Of a DNA stretch of 10,807 bases, positions 6,977-10,807 are shown in pieces (position 1 is the first letter of the stretch; every line of letters starts with the position of its first letter). The notes beneath the pieces are model-generated. The model did not search any database. It worked only from the letters and a program-made list of their open reading frames with translations, and was not told where the DNA came from. A program made the position numbers and the translations under genes. The DNA comes from Phycisphaeraceae bacterium (lineage in GTDB: Bacteria; Planctomycetota; Phycisphaerae; Phycisphaerales; Phycisphaeraceae): assembly GCA_028281215.1 (NCBI GenBank), contig JANQKH010000622.1, positions 1-10,807 of the forward strand, read 5' to 3'.

Positions 6977-7912
6977 ATGAATATCTTCAGCGGCTGCATC
7001 CCCGCCCTCATGACGCCTTGCAATTCCGACCGCACACCCAATCACGAGGCGTTGGTCCGCAAGGCTAAACAACTGCTCGACGCCGGCATGTCGGCGGTGG
7101 TCTATTGCGGGTCCATGGGCGATTGGCCTCTGCTCACCGACGAGCAGCGCCAGCAGGGCGTCGCGAATCTGATCGACGCCGGTGTGCCCGTGATCGTCGG
7201 TACCGGCGCGCAGAACCCCAAACAGGCGGCCGCCCACTCCGCCCACGCCAAACAGGTCGGCGCCGCCGGGCTCATGGTTATCCCCCGCGTGCTCTCACGC
7301 GGCACTTCGCCTGCCGCTCAGCGACATCACTTCGCTGGCATCCTCGCCGCCGCCGGCGATCTGCCCGCCGTCATCTACAACAGTCCCTACTACGGCTTCG
7401 AAACCAAGGCCGACCTGTTCTTCTCACTTCGCGAAGAGTTCCCCAGCCTTGTCGGCTTCAAAGAGTTCGGCGGCGCGGCGTCACTCAGCTACGCCGCCGA
7501 GCACATCACCAGCGGCAACCCCGACCTCACCCTCATGGTCGGCGTTGATACGCAAGTCTTCCACGGCTACATCCACTGCGGCGCGAAGGGCGCCATCACC
7601 GGCATCGGCAACGCACTACCCGGCCCCGTACTGCGCATGGTCGAACTGTGCGAAAAAGCCCAGACCGGCGACGTACAAGCCAGACGATACGCCGCCGAAC
7701 TGGAAGAAGCCCTGCGCGTGCTGTCCACCTTCGACGAAGGGCCGGACCTCGTGCTGTATTACAAATACCTGCTCGTTCTCAAAGGTGATGAGGAATATGC
7801 TCTACACTTCAATGAAACGGACGCACTGAGCGCGAGTCAGACGAAGTATGTGGAGGAACAGTTAAAGCTGTTCGAAACGTGGTGGGAGAATTGGGAAGGT
7901 CGCGTTGCCTGA
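6977..7912 (+). CDS. DapA/N-acetylneuraminate lyase superfamily aldolase or hydro-lyase of unknown substrate
   Basis: Class I aldolase-type TIM barrel of 311 aa, normal for the family. The ATG at 6977 (MNIFSGCIPALMTP) matches the usual family start; the open frame upstream to 6773 adds only unrelated residues. Lys162 in VGFKEFGG is the Schiff-base lysine, and Tyr134 in VIYNSPYY matches the conserved Tyr of YNxP. However, the GTTGE motif of dihydrodipicolinate synthase is GSMGDW here (45-50), so the second Thr is Met. The YYN segment that supplies the Tyr107 relay residue is replaced by IPRVLSRG (102-109). It is therefore unlikely to be lysine-pathway DapA. The family includes pyruvate/keto-sugar lyases and the 1-pyrroline-4-hydroxy-2-carboxylate deaminase of hydroxyproline catabolism, and one of these activities is more likely. 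It is the only plus-strand gene, with no operon partner in view. Codons end in C more often than in its neighbours. Confidence 0.88.
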   Translation: MNIFSGCIPALMTPCNSDRTPNHEALVRKAKQLLDAGMSAVVYCGSMGDWPLLTDEQRQQGVANLIDAGVPVIVGTGAQNPKQAAAHSAHAKQVGAAGLMVIPRVLSRGTSPAAQRHHFAGILAAAGDLPAVIYNSPYYGFETKADLFFSLREEFPSLVGFKEFGGAASLSYAAEHITSGNPDLTLMVGVDTQVFHGYIHCGAKGAITGIGNALPGPVLRMVELCEKAQTGDVQARRYAAELEEALRVLSTFDEGPDLVLYYKYLLVLKGDEEYALHFNETDALSASQTKYVEEQLKLFETWWENWEGRVA

Positions 7913-7937
7913 GTGATGAAAATATGTGGCCCGATTT

Positions 7938-9284
7938 CTATTTGTTCTTGAAGTCCCACCACCAGCGTACTCTGGGTGATTCCAAAATCTGACGACAACG
8001 TTCAGGCGTCATCCAAGTCCGGGTTACCGTGTTAGTTATCAACTCTGGCGGTGCCACCTGTGCGTACGCGACCGGATGCCAACTGTCGAGCCGCGATGAG
8101 ATGAGTTCCCACGCCTGATCGGGATCGAACCAGTGGGCGATGTCGACAGCATCCCTGAATTCGCAGGTATTCGGATGTGATTTCGCCAACTCGAGGGCGA
8201 CCTCTCGTCGATCGTACGCAACCGCCATTTTGAATCTGTGCTGTAGGCGCCTCTCCTCGGATTGTGAATAGGTTGGCGGGACACCGTCTTCTTCATACTT
8301 GGCCCATGCCTCTTCGTTTTGGCCTTGTGATCGCTTCGCCCGTGCCATTGAAATCGCGTTGCCGAAAGCATCTCGCTGTTCATTCGCGCTCTCGGCGAGC
8401 CATTTGGATGCATTGCCGTAACGGCCAGGAGTTAGTTGAGCGATTTCTGCGACGCGAGACCATTTGGCCGTTTCCGCGCCTGCGCGAGCCACCAAACCTG
8501 CAATTTCAAACGGAACATTCAAGTGGAAAAAAGTCTCCGTGTCTATCAATACATCGGGCGCATGCTGAAGTACGGCATCCCACTCTCCCAGACAGGCACG
8601 CAGAATGATTACCGATGCTTGTGCGGTTGAATCGCCAAGTATGCTGAATTGCTCCAGTGCTTCGAGCGCTTCAATCGGATGTCCTTTCATCGCATGGAGT
8701 TGGGCGGCTTTTGCGTTGCGAAAGTGTAAGTCTCGATCTCCCGAAGTGAGTGTTACCGATTGCGCAGGTGTATCCGCGTCGGTCTTTGCGAGTTCACGCG
8801 CGATTTTCTGCATCCATGTCTTGAAGCTATTTGCCAGAACGAATCGCTCGGCATCGTCATGGAGAAAAAGGACAACTTGCCCCATGCGGCCGCGTTTTGT
8901 CGGTGAGGTGTCAACACAGACCAAATCGCCGAACCCGTTTTCGAATACGGGAATCCAACCCGGGCACCACCAGTCTGAGTTCATTTTTCCGTCGTTGTCA
9001 GTTTCGAATTCCTTGAAGACGCCTTCGTCGTAGAGGTGCTTCATCGCCTTCCATTGCTGGCCTATCTCCGCGGTAGATAGTGCCCGCCATCCTTCAAAGA
9101 GTGTTTCATTGTTCTGGCCGTCATGCACATGAAGTGAGTCAACAAGGTCGGAGGGCATCTCCAAATCCATTGCCTTGCTCGCCTCTTTGATGATGGCATT
9201 GTCTGCGGGTGGACGCAGAGATTCGGCTCGATCCGTACTGATTCGGGTCAGTTCTTTTTCGATCCGGGTCCATGTTCGTTGCAT
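7938..9284 (-). CDS. SMI1/KNR4 (SUKH) domain protein with long helical C-terminal region
   Basis: Protein of 448 aa. Residues 1-160 show the SMI1/KNR4 pattern: an N-terminal W.RIE helix (5-9), MPSDLVDSLHVHDGQ (43-57), then CPGWIPVFENGFGD (107-120) continuing into VCVD, and GQVVLF (135-140). SUKH domains commonly act as immunity proteins against polymorphic nuclease toxins; others bind partner proteins. Residues about 185-448 are helical and Ala/Glu/Trp rich, with TPR-like helix pairs such as AAQLHAMKGHPIEALEALEQ at about 192-211, but I cannot name a family. There is no signal peptide, so the protein is cytoplasmic. No toxin gene adjoins it. Base composition looks lower in GC than the flanking genes by eye, a hint of recent acquisition. 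GAGGTG (9289-9294) lies a few bases before the ATG. It faces the DapA-family gene convergently with a 25-base gap and no clear terminator. The SUKH call is good; its role is unknown. Confidence 0.82.
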   Translation of the reverse strand: MQRTWTRIEKELTRISTDRAESLRPPADNAIIKEASKAMDLEMPSDLVDSLHVHDGQNNETLFEGWRALSTAEIGQQWKAMKHLYDEGVFKEFETDNDGKMNSDWWCPGWIPVFENGFGDLVCVDTSPTKRGRMGQVVLFLHDDAERFVLANSFKTWMQKIARELAKTDADTPAQSVTLTSGDRDLHFRNAKAAQLHAMKGHPIEALEALEQFSILGDSTAQASVIILRACLGEWDAVLQHAPDVLIDTETFFHLNVPFEIAGLVARAGAETAKWSRVAEIAQLTPGRYGNASKWLAESANEQRDAFGNAISMARAKRSQGQNEEAWAKYEEDGVPPTYSQSEERRLQHRFKMAVAYDRREVALELAKSHPNTCEFRDAVDIAHWFDPDQAWELISSRLDSWHPVAYAQVAPPELITNTVTRTWMTPERCRQILESPRVRWWWDFKNK

Positions 9285-9288
9285 TATT

Positions 9289-9294
9289 CACCTC
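9289..9294 (-). promoter_or_regulatory. Ribosome-binding site of the SMI1/KNR4 gene
   Basis: GAGGTG on the minus strand, 4 bases before the ATG at 9284. It lies in the 33-base gap after the secreted-protein gene on the same strand. Co-transcription with that gene is possible because the gap is short and I see no terminator in it. Confidence 0.6.
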
Positions 9295-9317
9295 GGTATA
9301 CCTGCGAGATGCAAAGC

Positions 9318-9962
9318 CTACTTCGTCTCCCCCAACGTCAAATCCTCCGCCTTCTTCTTCGTCACATCCTTGTGCCGGAACAGGATCCGGTTGATGGCGA
9401 AATGCTTCGATCGGCCGGACACGACAAGTTTGTATCGCTGCCCGGCTTTGAAGTGATACACCGCGACGCGTTTGTTGTTGTGGCCGCCGGGGTCGAGGTG
9501 GTTGCCGCTGAACCAGGAAAACTTGTTCACTGATCCGCCGTAAAACTTCGTGTCTTTCTTGAGCATGGCCAGCGGGGCGTCTTTGCCGTGTTTGTTGCCG
9601 GGGTTGGGGCCGGCTTCGTAATTGCCTTCGACGCGGACAAAACAGTCGTTGCTGTAATCCTTGCGCTGACCGTGGTCTTCACGAGAGGCATGCATGTGCA
9701 GGTAATACAGGCCGCCTTTGTTGATTTTGAACACATATTCCAACGGTGAGGTCGGCGGGCCGTTTGTCGGTTTGTTGCCGGTGAATTCGATGTAGCCCTT
9801 GCCGGTGAACCCTTTGATGGTCGTCTTGCCCTGCCACTTGCCGGGTTTGGACTTCGTGCTTTCTGCTTCGATGATGACCAGTCCGTCCTTTTCCTCGTAG
9901 CCGGCCGCATTCGCGCTGGAAAGCAAGGTGAGGGTGAACAGTGAAACAGCAAGGGCGCGCAT
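9318..9962 (-). CDS. Secreted carbohydrate-binding-like (CBM6/35-type beta-sandwich) protein
   Basis: Protein of 214 aa. Residues 1-19 form a signal peptide: basic MR, hydrophobic ALAVSLFTLTLLSS, then ANA before a likely cleavage after Ala19, so the mature protein is exported. GLVIIEAES (27-35) at the mature N-terminus, KGYIEFTG (55-62), GGLYYLHMHASRED (83-96), SNDCFVRVEG (104-113) and FKAGQRYKLVVSGRS (171-185) follow the strand order of CBM6/CBM35-like and related lectin folds, in which the opening EAE/EAES strand often contributes to Ca2+ or sugar binding. The mature chain is rich in Lys, Gly and His. No catalytic domain is attached, so it is a stand-alone module. The ATG at 9962 is chosen because GGAGAA lies 5 bases upstream and the signal peptide begins there; an in-frame ATG at 10025 would put 21 unrelated residues in front of it. 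The ligand is unknown. Confidence 0.72.
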   Translation of the reverse strand: MRALAVSLFTLTLLSSANAAGYEEKDGLVIIEAESTKSKPGKWQGKTTIKGFTGKGYIEFTGNKPTNGPPTSPLEYVFKINKGGLYYLHMHASREDHGQRKDYSNDCFVRVEGNYEAGPNPGNKHGKDAPLAMLKKDTKFYGGSVNKFSWFSGNHLDPGGHNNKRVAVYHFKAGQRYKLVVSGRSKHFAINRILFRHKDVTKKKAEDLTLGETK

Positions 9963-9967
9963 GGGAA

Positions 9968-9973
9968 TTCTCC
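9968..9973 (-). promoter_or_regulatory. Ribosome-binding site that sets the start of the secreted protein
   Basis: GGAGAA on the minus strand, 5 bases before the ATG at 9962. This favours the start that places the signal peptide at the N-terminus over the upstream in-frame ATG at 10025. Confidence 0.65.
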
Positions 9974-10065
9974 AGTTACGTGCTGATACGGTATTTGTCG
10001 CAATGGTAGCTTGATTGTATCGCAACGGGTGCGCGGCAACGCGTCAGGACATCGAACATGCTTAT

Positions 10066-10245
10066 CCGAGCCGGGCTCTGCGAGCCTGGTCGCGACGAAG
10101 TCGCGTTCATAGTGCGTTGGGAGTTTTTACTTCGACTTAGAGCGCCTCAACGCTACAGCAAGAGTTGATCTGCTCCAAAGGTGATGGATTCAAGTAATAG
10201 AGGCACGCCGTTGCGCGACGACCGGGCTCACAGAGCCCGGCTCGG
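10066..10245. repeat. Pair of inverted REP-like palindromic elements (BIME/MITE-like)
   Basis: Two 27-base arms (10066-10092 and 10219-10245) are inverted copies that match at 25 of 27 positions. Each arm is itself a hairpin. The right arm has a perfect CCGGGCTC-ACA-GAGCCCGG (10222-10240). The left has CCGGGCTC-TGC-GAGCCTGG (10071-10089), with one substitution that still allows a G-U pair in RNA. A further hairpin, CGCGAC-GAA-GTCGCG, follows the left arm at 10091-10105. The 126 bases between the arms have no open frame of note. This is the architecture of paired REP elements or a small non-autonomous mobile element. Copy number elsewhere in the genome cannot be judged from one window. Confidence 0.7.
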
Positions 10246-10304
10246 TCAATCAAAGGTTGCACGTGTCGTTGACGTTCGGTTGCTTGTGAGGACGACCGGT
10301 CCGG

Positions 10305-10807
10305 TCACATATGGACCGTCGATTTTGCTTCCAGCGTCAGGTCGTCTTGTTCTCCGGTGATCAGGCGATGGTGGGCGAGGCCGGCGATCATGGCGGCGTT
10401 GTCCAGACACAGGGGCATCGGCGGCAGAAAGACCTGGATGTCTCGCTCATCGCCCAACTCGGTTGCCCGCGTGCGCAGCAGTGAATTGGCGCTCACGCCG
10501 CCGCCGATGAGCAGGCTGCGCGGCGGTTGGCCCTGATCGGTGAGTTGATCGATCGCCCGGTGCAGCTTTTTGATGACCGCGCCGATCGCGGCATCCTGAA
10601 ACGCGGCCGCAAGGTTGGCGCGTTGGTTGTCCGTCAGGTCATCGGCTGAGCGTTCAAACTTCACGTCGCGACCGCGCCCCTGCGGCTTGCCGCGCACGGT
10701 GTAGAGCAGGGCGGTTTTCAAACCGCTGAACGAAAAGTCAAGGCTCTGTTTGTCCAGCATCGAGCGGGGCAGATCGTAGTCTGAGCCGTCGCCAGTCTGG
10801 GCAAGTT
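10305..10807 (-). CDS. tsaD: tRNA N6-adenosine threonylcarbamoyltransferase TsaD, partial (N-terminal part beyond the right edge)
   Basis: C-terminal 167 codons of the Kae1/TsaD/YgjD family enzyme, which transfers the threonylcarbamoyl group from TC-AMP to A37 of ANN-reading tRNAs (t6A) in the cytoplasm, with TsaB and TsaE. Visible family segments are DLPRSML followed by DFSFSGLKTALLY, LLIGGGVSANSLLR (the ATP/phosphate-binding loop of the actin-like ASKHA fold), and PPMPLCLDNAAMIAGLA near the C-terminus, where the conserved CTDNAAMIA usually has Thr in place of Leu. The Asp and Asn that contact the active site are kept. The stop is TGA at 10305-10307. No start is seen because the gene enters from the right edge. 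It is a housekeeping gene and its neighbours here do not look functionally linked. Confidence 0.95.
   Translation of the reverse strand, partial: LAQTGDGSDYDLPRSMLDKQSLDFSFSGLKTALLYTVRGKPQGRGRDVKFERSADDLTDNQRANLAAAFQDAAIGAVIKKLHRAIDQLTDQGQPPRSLLIGGGVSANSLLRTRATELGDERDIQVFLPPMPLCLDNAAMIAGLAHHRLITGEQDDLTLEAKSTVHM

Larger units (their letters stand above)
9963..10304. other. Intergenic region (342 bases) between the secreted-protein gene and tsaD
   Basis: No gene is supported here. It holds the Shine-Dalgarno of the secreted-protein gene, a TACAAT hexamer at 10014-10019 (minus strand) that could be its -10 box but lacks a well-spaced -35, and the pair of REP-like inverted hairpins at 10066-10245. 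Next to the tsaD stop, GACCG-GAC-CGGTC (10293-10305) can form a small hairpin, but no U-tract follows, so I do not call a terminator. Confidence 0.5.

Noticed and set aside
7913..7937. Bidirectional terminator between the convergent genes
   Set aside because: The 25-base gap shows no GC-rich stem followed by a T-run in either direction.
10293..10305. Rho-independent terminator of tsaD
   Set aside because: A small GACCG/CGGTC hairpin is present, but it overlaps the stop and no U-tract follows.

Overview
The window is GC-rich bacterial chromosomal DNA carrying seven protein genes: five complete and two cut by the window edges. Six lie on the minus strand; only the aldolase-family gene (6977-7912) is on the plus strand. 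No tRNA, rRNA, CRISPR array, transposase or phage gene is visible. The organism cannot be fixed from this sequence alone. A small secreted lectin-like beta-sandwich protein, a flavoenzyme/GT-C pair, an isolated SMI1/KNR4 protein and a REP-like inverted repeat are compatible with a planctomycete (possibly Phycisphaerae), but that is an impression and not a demonstrated assignment.

Layout. Positions 1-3312 (minus) hold a two-gene unit: a SbcD/YhaO-type metallophosphoesterase followed, with a 4-base ATGA overlap, by a SMC-like ATPase of YhaN type that runs off the left edge and has a membrane hairpin in the middle of its coiled coil. Positions 3486-6652 (minus) hold a second two-gene unit: an FAD-dependent amine-oxidase-fold enzyme related to UDP-galactopyranose mutase/HemY-like proteins, followed with another ATGA overlap by a multi-spanning GT-C-type glycosyltransferase. 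A 324-base divergent spacer separates it from a plus-strand DapA/N-acetylneuraminate lyase superfamily gene. This gene converges, with a 25-base gap, on a SMI1/KNR4 (SUKH) protein that has a long helical C-terminal extension. Behind that, on the same strand, lies a small secreted carbohydrate-binding-like protein. A spacer with two inverted REP-like hairpins then separates these from the 3' part of tsaD, the universal tRNA t6A-modification gene.

How the genes work together. The nuclease/ATPase pair is a plausible membrane-anchored DNA-end-processing complex of the Mre11/Rad50 (SbcCD) type. The flavoenzyme and GT-C pair suggests modification and transfer of a lipid-linked sugar at the cell envelope. 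The remaining genes look like independent units. The points most worth a second look are: a dnaX-type A-AAA-AAG heptamer at the flavoenzyme/GT-C junction, placed so that a -1 slip would fuse the two proteins; an inverted repeat that could hide the ribosome-binding site of the nuclease gene; the orphan SUKH protein with helical repeats; loss of DHDPS catalytic residues in the DapA-family enzyme; and the paired REP-like hairpins before tsaD.
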